Origin: Sarcocystis neurona
Taxonomy: Eukaryota > Apicomplexa > Conoidasida > Eucoccidiorida > Sarcocystidae
Direction of reading: 5' to 3'
DNA length: 64,000 bases
Assembly (NCBI GenBank): GCA_000727475.1
Contig: KL647306.1
Coordinates: forward strand, 1,375,609-1,439,608
Shown: one piece after another, positions 27,995 through 40,300 of the stretch
Layout: each line of letters starts with the position of its first letter
Position numbering within the stretch: the stretch's first letter is position 1
The notes under the pieces: model-generated
Databases searched by the model: none
What the model was told of the DNA's origin: nothing
What the model saw: the letters and a program-made list of their open reading frames with translations, nothing else
Position numbers and translations under genes: made by a program

Positions 27995-30900
27995 GGTTTC
28001 ACGAGCTTGTGACTGTGTAAGAAGCACGACGGCAAGGAGCCGCCGCGCGTGGTGCGCAATTTTTCTGCCCTTCCTGCATGTTCGTCTCATTCAGGGTTTT
28101 TCCCCTTTTTCTCTCTGCAATGAGTGCGCATCATCGTCTTTCATAGATGCAGCATCCGGGTGCGGAGAACCTACGTCACAGCCGCTGACTACGCAGTCTC
28201 AGGATGGGTGATACCACCTGGTGATCTGGACCGAGACACGCTCTTAAGGACTCGTTCGCGGTCCTTTGAACACAACCGATGTCCACCTGCTCTAGACTTT
28301 GGAGGCGCTTCTCCACTTCGACAGGTGTAAATTTGGTCTGGGATGAAAGTGTCGGTCACACGTGAAGCCGGAAGCTACGATAGTCGTACAAGTTCGTGCA
28401 CGCCTATGTATATACGTACACGTCTGCGTGGAGCGTTCCATGGTCAGTGTACTGGTGACATATGGCATAATTTGCCTACACAGGGCACCGAGTTGCACCA
28501 TGAACTATTGTAGCAGCAACAGCAGGTGGACCTCTCTAACATAAGGAGCACCCAGACACACAAGTGCAGTATTTATACTGACCGCAAAATGCTCACCCGA
28601 CTCCAAGACGGCAGCGCCAAAACGGAATCCAGCAAGGACATTTTTCGACTACTACAAATTTTTTCCTACCTCAAAACACAAGCGAGTAACTTCACCCTAG
28701 TGTACGTGTATGGCTGTGCCAGCATGCCCTTGTGGATGCTTCACGCCACACACACGGACACAGAGGCACTGACACGCACGCACGTAAACACACATACACA
28801 GATAGTGGTGCCAAGGCAGGGACTGCAGATAGGGACGCAAGAGGACGAATGTGGAAAACAAAGTTGACATTTAAGAAAAAAAGTGCCGACCGCAAACCTG
28901 GTATCCCAGTTGAGCTGTCGGATTGTTTCCGATCACGTACACCCGGGTAAATATGCAGGGATACACGTATATATGCTAAGTTACTAAGAGTAAGCTCATT
29001 GTGTGCCCTTCACAAATTCCACAACGTGCGGACCCACACTCGCGCTAATTGCGACTGAATACTACAAATTCAGCCAAAATACATCTCCTCCTGCATATCT
29101 GTCCCCTTATACGCCCACAAGAAAACACACTGTAGACACACATGCATTTACATGCGTGAAAATATAAACATGCTTACATCTACGTGTCACGGTACCGTGG
29201 TTTTCGTGTTTGATCTGCGCATCCAAATCGCATAGTTCAGTACCCTGTCCTCAAGCAGAGCTTGGTGTGTGTGTCACACGGGAATATGTTAACCGAAACT
29301 CCCGTGCCGGACTGTATAATCCAGTGCACGTAGTTGAAACTACGTCCATCTACCCCGCAAACATGTACAGGTGAATTTTTAGGCCACCTGCCTAGCAAAC
29401 AGTACGTAATAGTTAAAATTCCAGCTTAAGGCTCCGCTCATAGATATTCAAGCTGCTAGCGTGCTGCTTCGCAGACAACTAAGTCGATGAGCTGCACGCA
29501 GCATTTCTGAGGGAAAGAAATTGAAGAAACTTGCGGCAGTAAGTTGCTCCGCGCCGACTGTGGACTCCTGACATTCCAAATTAACAGCCGTGAAGCTGCG
29601 GCCGTAGTAAGAGAAGAAAACTTGTACACGGGTCGGCTGTGTGCAACATTAACTTCTTCAGTACAATAAAGACTGCCTTTCCCTACGGGTTCGCTCGATC
29701 CAGCAAGGTTGAGAATGCAGCTGTCTCCGGTGGCGTCCTCACCCAAGTCTAGAAGAGTCTACACAGCAAAGAATGACTCTTCAAAAGAACCTTCTGCTGT
29801 GACAGACGATGATTCCGAATGTGTCGTTGCTGTGAGGCTGTGTTCTGGAGTAAATTTTTGACAGTAAAACGCAAGCGAATTTGCACTCCTTGTCGCGCAG
29901 GCGGCGCTGCGCGTGTATTTGTATACACGTACATTAAGCACGAGCGCGAAAGTGTAAAAGTATACGGATACTTAGATCTCATGTATGCAGCAGCATCCCC
30001 CGATGCACGTACGCATAGGTGGCACCCCCGTGGCAACAAACATTTTTATATACACTCTCGCAACTATATGCTGAAACCACAGCAATGCGTACGTAACAAG
30101 TTGCTGTCCACAGGAGGGAGGAATGTCTGAATTTATGATTTGTCTATGTATACCACTTGACTTCTCCCAGAGGAGGTGTGTGATTCCTCTGGATTTTCTC
30201 TATCGTCTGGTGCTGTCGTTCTCCCGTAGTGCACGAGGACCTCAAAAAGGCAAGCGTGTAAACATACGGCAACCGCTGCACGTGCTCAATCTGAACAGAG
30301 ACGTGGAACGTGGTATACGCATGCAGGACCGTCGTCTAATAGAAGGCGGCATCCACTAGTCAAGACCGGAGTGCACCACCTGTACACAAATGCGAACGTG
30401 TGTCGCAGACGTATATACACGTATACATAGTTGCGGACGTGTATGTAAAAATGTACAACGCATACCACCCTGAGGACGACTTGTTCGGTGCCTGTTACAG
30501 AAATGTCTACGTAAATACAGGCGTGTCCTTGAGTACTTTGTCCACACTACTTAAACCACATACATGTAATTGTGACGGTGGTCCACTGTAACGGGTCACT
30601 GCTGCATTGACTTAATTTTTGTTGTTTGTATGGTAACAATGTATAAGAAAACGGGGCAGATACTAAGAAGCCTCCAACCGCCCCACCGCGCTCATAACTT
30701 CGAGTATGCTATTTTCTACTCATTCAGAGAGTGAATCAAGTCGAGGTGTACATCCGCAGGTAGAGGTCAGTTGTGGAAAAAGAATACTGTATTGAAAGAT
30801 GTATGCGCCTTTTTGCGCACGATGAGAAGCGTTATTTATGCGCCTGTACATGTCATGGACAGAGGCGGCTTACGTACACACATACTTACTTTTGCGGTGT

Positions 30901-31812
30901 ACAGTGATTGCCAGTTACCTGTCTACTATTAGCCGTTAACCGAGGCACATGAAGAAACACGAGTGGGAGCGCGGTGCTCCCTTTCAAGAGGCAGATACAG
31001 TGCTTTGATATGCGACGCATCGCTGACCGGGGCACTCCCTAGCAGTCCCCGTGCAGCTGTGGCCTCAGTTTAGTATTTGTTCACACTTACATAACGATTT
31101 AAGAGCGCAGGTGCACCTTTACCTCAATAAAAGAATACAGGTGTGTGCGCACGTGTGTACGAGCAGACACACATAAAGATCTGCAGAGGAGTGCGGCAAC
31201 GACCCCGTGTATTGGTGTAGAAATATTCATACATTCACGCATATATACGTATGTGTATTTCCACCTATGTATCAGATGATGCGCATCTTTATCTGCAGAT
31301 GAAACGGTGTGTAGGTGAACGTGTTATTTGCAGGAACCTCAAGAGTGACGGTAGAAGCAGATAGCCGCATCGCCACATTTGGTCACGCGGAAACCTGCCA
31401 CCATCGGCGACCTGCGAAAAGATTCCCCGATGGATCTTCCCACTACGTCCACGAGCACATCTGTCGTTTATTTATCTATTCAGATCAAGACAAAGCATTC
31501 AACAGTGCATTTTCGTGAGCTGGCTTCCAGCAGTTGCTATACGGTAGGTGTGACCTGCGACCAGCGTATGCAGTCCACTTCCCTTATACCTGTGCCACAT
31601 ACGTAAATACGTGCGCACACGTGTATAACTCTGCATCTACCTATTTGTGTGTGTACACATGGTACTGGTGAGTCGTGAGCTTTCTTCACAGATGTGAAGC
31701 GCGGTGTTACCGGTATGTATACAAATACGGTCGTGTGTCTTTGCAGATGCAGCCCGATGTGATCAGTAGGAATACAAATGTGCAGGTATTCCTTGTGAAG
31801 TACGCGTACGTA
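27995..31812. other. Intergenic, 3.8 kb, no recognised gene
   Basis: No family signature or convincing exon chain was found. One minus-strand open stretch at 29456-29746 (GEDATGDSCILNLAGSSEP) has coding-like composition but no clear start or splice partner. Scattered palindromic TATACGTATA-type AT/CA stretches become more frequent towards the right, for example near 30400 and 31220. Confidence 0.45.
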
Positions 31813-34385
31813 TCACACACGTGATGTGGACGAACTACGGCAGCTCCGTGCGAAGAGAGGGGAGGTTGGCGCCCCTCCCTTTTTGTGTAACTTTGTAGGG
31901 GCGCTCGCCAGTTCAGCAGGAGGGGAAATAGCCACTGAAATCATCCTAGTTGTAGCAGCAAGGCGCCGGCAGGAGCCGCACGCGGCATGAAACCAGCGGT
32001 CCGGCGGCGAAATTCTGCTTCCCCTTTGTAAACAATCCGCTGCTGCCTTCTTTTGGGCTGTTCGTGGGCTTCCGGTTTCCTGCTGCATATACGTGGCTGC
32101 GGGCGGCACCGCAACAGCTCCTGCGGGCCGACGCACATTTTGCTGGGGCCCTCTGGAGTGCGACAGCAGAAGAGGATAAACTGTCTTCTGCACCCGCCGA
32201 GATTTGCAGGCGATGAGGTTTGCTGCTGTCTTTGTGTGTACATGCGTGGCTTGCCGAAATGTGCTGTACCACCAGACCAACGGAGCACCCACAGCAGTAC
32301 CAGTAGCGGCAGCAGCAGCCGCCCAATACAAGCCTTGCTGTAGCCGCCGCCCGCGAGTAAACTATGAAAAAAAAAAGTAGCAGCAGCAGCTGCAGCGTTA
32401 GGCGGCGCATGTTGTCTGATGCAGCAGCAGCAGTAGGCCCCGCGGGTCACACGTTTCTCAGCGAAACAAACGCGAACGCACTGGGTATATTACCATGCCG
32501 CACATCTGTGAGAGTTTTGGTGCGTCGCTATAGAATGGTGTGTCAGTGTGTATTCTTTTTTTTCCCACCTTGTTGTTCCTCCTTTTCCTTCTTTTGCGTA
32601 TCTCTCTTGGATTTCAACGGACTGGGCGCCGTGTTTCCCCGAAAGCCAACGAAGAGAAGAGCCTCCTTTTCCTTCTTTTGCGTATCTCTTTTGGATTTCA
32701 ACGGACTGGGCGCCGTGTTTCCCCGAAAGCCAACGAAGAGAAGAGCAACAACCGCCGCTTCTCCACGCCACACCGTGCGCGGGCGTGCCAGTACCGCCAT
32801 CCGGCCGTGTGTTACCGCGACGTAGAAAAAACAGCCTCGACCACCCGTGGGGCGTTGCGCTGCAGCTCTCTAGCCATTTCGTGCTTCTCCGCACAGCTAG
32901 AAACATCGCTTGTTGTGTTTCTATCTTCGCCCCGTCTTGCTTCGGAAGCTGTTTCCCAACGAAGACGGAGGGACCTGCGTGCACCGACGCCTCCAGTAAA
33001 GAGCGCCTGCACAAGGGGACCCGGAGCCCGTTGGGTGGGGGCTGTAATTGCATCACACTAGTGCAGTATACTCCTACTGCCTTGTTTTTGTTGGTGCCCT
33101 TGTTCTTGGCACTTTTCGTTGTGTTCTGCTGCATGACCGCGCCGCGGCTGCTGTCGTGCTCGTTACCCCCTCTTCTTCCGCCCCTGCTGAGAAGCTCATT
33201 TCTGTTCGAACGCGTTCACGTGCAGCACGCGTGGCAAAGAAAAGCGCAGCGCGGTCGGCACATCAACACGAGTAGTCGCTGCCGCGCAGAGTCGCGCCAG
33301 TAACAACGCAGCAGCTGTTACACAGAAAAGGGCACCTGCTCGAATGCCTCACCAGAAGCAGCAGCAGCAGCTCCATCAGACCAGCAGCAGCAGCAGCTCC
33401 GCCAGCCCAGCAGCAGTAGCAGCTCCGTCAGACCAGCAGCAGCAACTCGTCAGAGAAACAGCAGCTCTGTCACAGGGTGGCGGACGGCACCAATTTAGAG
33501 AGGCGCGAGCGTTTCGACAGCAGTCGCTGCTCGCATTCCACCAGCAGCAGCAACTGGAGAGGAACAAGTCACATCCCCACAGCAGGGGCAGCGGCTCCTG
33601 CGTGGGCAGCAGCAACGTCAAATAGAGCAGCCGGGCCAGCCGTAGCGTGTTTTCTGACTGAACTGCACCAGCACCGTGCCTCACGGCGCAGCCGCAGCTG
33701 CTTCCGTAGCAGTGGGGCGACAGCTGTCGCGACGGCAGCAGAGCGGCTGCCTCAGCAGCAGCCCCGCCCAAGTTCAGACGGCAATAGATGCGGAGAAACG
33801 TAAGTACGTCTCTCTATAGGTAGAGAGTACGCACACGCATGTATATTTGCACATGCCACAGTATGTATCTGTAGAGACAGAGAACTTCCTGGAGTGGTTG
33901 TGTGCGCAGTAACAGTGGCACGGCAGTCTGCTTGGCGGCAGACGCGGCTCGGAGGGCAGCGGCGGGCCTCCCGGAGCAACGCAGTGCAGGAGAAGAACGG
34001 ACAGCGGCAGAGACAGGAGCAGAAAAGAGGCGAAGAGGCGGCAGCAAGTCCTGTTATACAGCGTCCAACGCAGCCGCAAGGGAGCAGCAGCGGCAAGGAG
34101 AAGAGCAGCAGCTGAAGGAGCAACGGCAGCACCAGGAGGACGGTCAGGAGAGGAAACGCCGCAGCAAAACAGGTCCAGCAGCAGTAGGAGAGCAGCAGCG
34201 GGAGCACGAGCAGCAGCAGCAGGTGCCACAGGTCGAGGAGCACCGGCAGCAGCCACCAGGCAAGGAGCAGTAGCGCGGCTCGAGAGGCAGCCGCGGCAGC
34301 AGAAGAAGGGATCTCTCGCGAGGCCCAGGCGGAGAGGAGCAAGGGAGGGGGACGGAAAAGAAAAGAAGCTGCCGGAGACAGCACC
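31813..34385. repeat. Start of the repeat-rich segment: CAG/CTG tracts and a tandem duplication
   Basis: GCA/CAG and TGC/CTG triplet clusters start at about 31.9 kb and become dense at 32.28-32.43, 33.35-33.45 and 33.9-34.28 kb. All three phases of CAG runs lack stops, so many long frames are open on both strands (Q/S/A or L/C/A) without indicating genes. No gene is called. Frames such as 32364-32825 and 33344-33625 (+) cannot be separated from this artefact. Confidence 0.6.
32578..32745. repeat. Near-perfect 84-bp tandem duplication
   Basis: Two adjacent 84-bp copies (32578-32661 and 32662-32745) differ by about one base (CTCTCTTGG versus CTCTTTTGG). The period is 28 codons, so in the open plus-strand frame it duplicates a block containing LLDFNGLGAVFPRKPTKRRA. 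The near-identity points to a recent event. Confidence 0.9.
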
Positions 34386-37300
34386 ATGTCCGTCTTGAAT
34401 TTGATCACCGGAGGCCGAGCCGTGGAGGATTTGTGGCGCTACTCGGAGAAAGCCGATATGGGCGGGGTGCGTGGTTGGCTGTGCCTTACCTACTACGAAG
34501 AGCTGCGGGAAAAAGTGCGCGCAAATCTTCTGCCGTGGACTTCTCTCTACTTGCTGAATCCCCGGTGCAGCTGGGAAGACATCCAGTACATTTTTGGTGT
34601 AAGTCTGGACATCCTTGCGTCTCTCCACAGATCTGCATGCGCCGATATCATCTACGTCTGCTCTTGATATATCCAGGGAGAATAACGTGTAAGGAGGGGT
34701 TCCTGCGGGTGGGAACACACACACACACACACAGACACACACCCGTACACACACGCATGTGTACGTGCATGCACACATATATGTCCATACCCAAGCATGT
34801 ATACGCAAATAGAGCTGCAATAACTGGCGATACCCTCCCCATATAATATACATGTATATGTATGTATATGTCTCCATGCACCTGTGTGGGGGTGTGTATA
34901 CGTGTGTGTCTCCGGCTTCCTCCATATATGTGCAGAGATAGACAGGCAAGCGCTGATATGTAGGCGTTCTCCACGTCCTTCACATACACGGGCGGGCTGG
35001 AAAAGTCCTTTCGTTTGCCCTCCTGTCCTCCCCGTCGGCCCTTCGTTTCTCTTCTTCCCGTCCTCTCCTCTTCTCGGATGAGCCTTCACCCCCTGCATGC
35101 AGGCGCCGCATTCTTCACAAAGCAGAGCGACACACACCGCTGTGTGGAGTGCGCCTTTTTTTGTCTCCCCCCGCTACTTGTGAGTGATACGAAGGAATTC
35201 CTTTATCTGTATGTGTCCATGTGAGAGACCGCGTTCACGCATATATTTGTGTGTACACCTCCTCCAGGGCGACGACTCTTCTCTCCGTATAGTCACACAC
35301 GTATGGGGATATACGTATTTGCCGCAGGACTATGTATATGTGTATATGTACACACTCTCAGACGCACAAGCAGGCGCCTACATATCTGCCCTCCTTGCGC
35401 GCCTGCACACGTAGATATATACACGTGGGCCTATTTGTAGGAACTTACGTATGTGTGTGCCGTGTACGTGTTCACATACTATATATATATACACACACAC
35501 ACACACGCCCACAAGCGTGCGCCTACACACATGCCTGCTTTGAGTCCACAGTTCTATATATGTGAAAGTGTGTATACACTAATAACGTCTACATGTGCGC
35601 ATGTACATATCTCTTTATAGACGTGGGAGGTGTGGATTTGTCTACTACAGAAATGACTTGTCCGTACGTCAGCTGATGCCGGTAGGCCGCGTAGCCGCAG
35701 CGCGCGAAGCGTGGGTTGTCGATACGTATATGTGTGGGTGTGTCGCACCAAGGACTACCATGCGGCTGTGTATTTGCTGAAAGGCCCGTAGAAGACAGAG
35801 ACACGATGTGTACAAATCGCCTCTTCTTCTATTTCCGTAGAATATATATGGTTGGAGACAGACCGTGTGTGGGGCGCGAGACCACGGTGGAAGAAGCCGC
35901 ACTACAAGGACGTATGAGTATATATATACATACGAGGCGACTCTCTATGTGTCTCTCCGACGAGTGTAGCTGCCCACGCGGTAGAGAGGAGGACAAACCG
36001 CGGAGGGGTGGGTGAGCGGTTGGGACTCTGCTGCTCACGTGACCAGGAGCGCGCTGCTTAGATGCGGCTGCGCGAGCGCGAAGTGGAGTGTACGTACACC
36101 CGAGCGGGCAGAGGGGAAGGGTGTCTCCGGGTCCTGCAGCGTGTTGAGAGACACAGAGACGCCTTCGCCGAACCACCGCCGCACACACATATATGTAGAC
36201 ACACACGCATGTGCAGGACGTCTCCGGAGACGCCCGCCGCGGCGCAGCAGACGCTGTCCACGGTGGAGACACGCGGAAACGTCGCGGCCTCCGGCGTCTC
36301 CTCCGGTCCGGTGCGGGGCCTGCACACACACACACACGGAGACACGGAGACACGACGAAAGCCGCGCCTTCTGTGTGAAGAAACTTCGAGCCAACCGGGA
36401 GACATCCGCGGTAGCAGGGCGTTGAGAACAGCAGAGGCACACAGACGCATCGTCACAGACACCCGCCTGCCTTCTTGTGTGTACACATATGTATACACAT
36501 AAATATATATGCAGTATATGTGTGTGCGTCTCTCTGCAGTAACCGGGAGACGCGCCCCGCAGTCGTATGAGCACTTGCTGTTGCTGCGACGTGTTAAGAG
36601 GCCGGTGACTTGAAGCAGCTGGGCGATGCCGAGGAGACACGCGCTTCCCGTGTCACGTAGACGCGCTTCGCCGAAGTATCGTATAGAGACACGTAGACAC
36701 TGCTGCAACTTTTCTGCAGGGATGGGGGAATTGGCGGGGGGCGAAAGGGTCTGTGTGGCTGCTGTTCCTCCTGCGTTTCTAGTACTGCGGCCGCTGCTGC
36801 TGCCGCCGGATCTGCTGCTGCTCCGTCTCCCTGTCCAGCTGCAGTCTCTTGTGTCGTGCTGCTACGAGAGAGTCTGCCGATTGTCCGCACTCTTCGGGTC
36901 CGGTCGATTGTCCTCCCCTTTCCTCGGCGTCACCCGCGTTTTGTTGCTGTGCTGGTTGCTGCTGCGTCCGCTGCTGCTCCGCCTCCTGCTGCTGCGCGCG
37001 CTGCCGCTGCGCCTGTGCTGCGATTGGTGCCGCTGCTGCTGCTGCTAACCTCGTGGCTCCACGACGAGGCTTCTGCAGTGTGCAGCTGTCCTTGTTCTCC
37101 TGCGGCTGCTGTTCTGCGGCACTTCAAGCTTCCGCTCGACAAAGCCTCTCTCGTTGGTAAACCTCCTCGCTGGCCAGTCTCGCCTCGTCAGAAAAGGAAA
37201 ACTCCACAAATTTGCGGAAGTCTGCTGGTAATCACTCTTCCCACTCTCTCCCTTTTCATACATAAACACACATGAACACACGTCCATAGGGCGAGCGCCG

Positions 37301-40300
37301 CACAGGTCTATCTCTCCCTCCTTATATATATATATGCAGCACGCAGTAACACGTATATGCTTCTAGCTTCGTTTCTGTGTGTGTGTGTGTGAGAACGCGC
37401 ATGCATATTTTTACTTGAGAAGGGAACAGGAAAATCTACTTGGACCTTCAGTCACACATCACGTATCCACGGGCATGTGGCCTACGACAAAGCGATCCCT
37501 GTTTTGCTGCTGAAGACCTCTTTCTCCAGTTCCACATATATATATATATATATAGGGAGCTGTATAAGTATCCATGTGTGTGTGTGTAAGTGGCTCTATA
37601 CATATATGTATATAGGTAGAGATACATCTGTGTGTGTACGGCTGCTTCTATCGCAACGTAGATGGGGGATTTCTCTATAGTATCGCGAAGTATATATATA
37701 TGTATATGCAGATATACGCGTGGTAGACGTGGGTTTGTTCAAGTGTCTCGAAGTACACAATCATATAAATATGTATTCTGTGTATGCATGCATCTGGTTC
37801 TCGTGCGACGTAGACATGCGGTTATTAATGAAGGAGATTCAGGGAGGGGAAGCAGCTTCGGGAGTCGCTGAACGAGCGCCCTGCCTGACTGACGAGGCTG
37901 CTGCGGTTGTCTGGGCGTTTTTTTCGCACATAAATTTCTGTCCATATTCTTGTACGTATACACGTGTCTATGTATCAGCGTCGTCCTCGTTCTTTCCTCT
38001 CTTCTTATCTGTATCTCAATCCCTTCCCCTGTCTCCCTCTCTTCCCCTGTCTCCCCCTTCCCCTGTCTCCGTGTCTCCCTCTCTTCCCCGTCTCCCTCTT
38101 CTCCTGTCTCCTCTTCTCCTGTCTCCCCCTTCCCCTGTCTCTCCCTCTTCCCCTTTCTCTCCCTCTTCCCCGTCTCCCTCTCTTCCGCCGTCTCCCCCTT
38201 CTCCTGTCTCCCTCTCTTCTCCTGTCTCTCTCTTTCCCTGTCTGCCTTTCCTGTCCCTGTGTTCCTCCCTTTCTGCGTCTCTCCTTGTGTTGCTGTCTCC
38301 CCCGTTGTGTCTGTCCCTCGCCTTCTCCCTTTCTGTCTCCCCACTTCTTTCTGTCGTCTTCCCGTCTCGTCTTCTCTGCCGTGCTTCCTCTCTGTCTCGC
38401 CCTCTCCTTCCGTGTCTTCCTGTGTTCCTGGTCTCGCTCTCTGTCTCTTGCTCTCTCTTCGCACCCGTGTAGCAGGGGGCTGTTGCGGCTGCTTCTTCGG
38501 TACGTGGGCATGCGCTGCTGGTGCTGCTGCTCCGTGCGTCCTGCTGCTGTGTTGCTGCTGCTGTGTTGCCCAGGTATTTTTGCTGGCATACCACGTCCCT
38601 TAGTTGGGGCTTGTGGCTGCTCTACAAGGAAGCCGGCACCGCAGAAACTCCGGGATGGGTGCGCCACCTGCCTGTGCAGTCCGATGGGCGATGGTACGAT
38701 TTTTTTTCCCCTGCTGCTGTAGCTGCTGCTCAGGGGGTGGCTGTCGCAAGTGCCGTCTCTACAGCTCCTGGTGTTGCTGTGGCTCCACGGGTTGCCATTC
38801 TTGCTGCTACTGCTGCTGGTGTTGCTGCCGCCTGCCTGCGGTCGCTGCCGCGCGCTGGAAAAGGGCGGGACGCAGCTGTTGTTGCTGCTGCTGCAGCGCC
38901 GGTTTCTTCCTTAACAACAAGTGCCTGCGCTCCTCCTGCTGCTGTCGCTCGTGAATTGCTGCGCTGCTGCGTCATTGCTGCTGTGGGCTTGAGGGCTGGC
39001 GCGGCTGCGGCTGCGCCGCCGCTGCGGCTGCTGCTATTGGTGTGCTGCAGTCAGCCGCTGCCTCCTGCTGCGGCTGCTGTCGCTGCTCTCCTGCAGGAGT
39101 GAGGTGTGTACATTTTCCTTTGTAGACGGGTGCAACTCCTCCTCATCTGCGGTGCGCTGTTGTTTCGCCTGCTGCGGCTGGTGTTGCTGTTCTGCAGGGG
39201 TGAGGTGTGTACACTTTCCTCTGTAGACGGGTGCCACTCCTCCTCACCTGCGCTGCGCTGTTGCTTCGCTGAGAGGTCGCTGTTTCTCCACGCCCTGTCT
39301 GTTCGCTGCTGCTGCTGCCGTTGCTGCCCTCCTGGTCCCGCTGTTTGTCCTGCGCCTCCTTCCCATCTCTCCGTCTGCGTCTCCTCATCGCCCTCGTGTT
39401 GCTGTTGCCGCTTCTTGCTGCTGCCCCTGCTCCTGCTGCGGCCCCTGCTGCTGCTGCTGCTCCTGCTGCTGTTGCTGGTGCTGCAGGTTCTGGTTTGCAA
39501 CTGACGCAGAGCGCGCCACAGGGTCGCTGGGATGGCCGCTGCTGCTGCCGTCGGAGTCGGTGCGGTACTTCTACCTGACGCAGCTATCTTTCTGGGTGTC
39601 TAGTGTGTGTTATCTCTTCGCTGACGTCCGGCGGTCCGACGACCTGGCAATGGCAATTCACCACGCCGCTACAGTCTTTCTCATCTCCGTCTCCTACGTC
39701 TGCTCCTACTGGCGTCTCGGGCTCGTGAGTCAAATCGCTCCGCGGCTGCATCAGCCTTGCCACCTTCGCTGTCCACATGCCTCGTCTGCCGCTGGCGCTC
39801 CTCCTTCTCTTCCCCTGGGGTGTCGTCGGCCGTATTCTGCTGCTTCGCTCACTTTCGCTCCTGCCGCTTCCTTATCTTCTCGCCCCCTGGAACACACACA
39901 CAGAGATATAGATACACAGATACAGAAAAACATCAGATATACATATATCTAGCTATCTATTTATATATATATCTCTTTTCTGTGTGCGTGAGTCGGTGGA
40001 TGCGTCTAGGCAATGCGTGTGTGTATGTCCGGCCAAGTGGAGAGCCGCACACACACCGACCAACACGCGAGAATTATAGACATGTTAAAGAAACTGCTGA
40101 TATTCCTCTTTTTGTCCACCACGCTGTCGACGTAGAAACCGAATATATATATATTGTCTGCACGCCTCTGTACTCTCTGTGTATGTATGTGTATATCTTT
40201 CTGCTGCACACGTGCCTCCCTAGGCGTTTCCAAGTGTATGCGTGTATGTAGAGGAGTGGAGACCCGGACATATATTACCCCAAAAATGAGTATTCTCCAT

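Noticed and set aside
33752..34949. 218- and 391-codon minus-strand Leu/Ala/Cys-rich frames
   Set aside because: These frames are produced by CTG complement of CAG tracts and CA microsatellites. They overlap the real first exon of ceramide synthase on the other strand.
37739..38664. Long Arg/Glu/Gly-rich minus-strand frames (217-241 codons)
   Set aside because: They are the complement of a polypyrimidine minisatellite in a ceramide synthase intron. Purine-only DNA has few stops, so the frames are open by composition.
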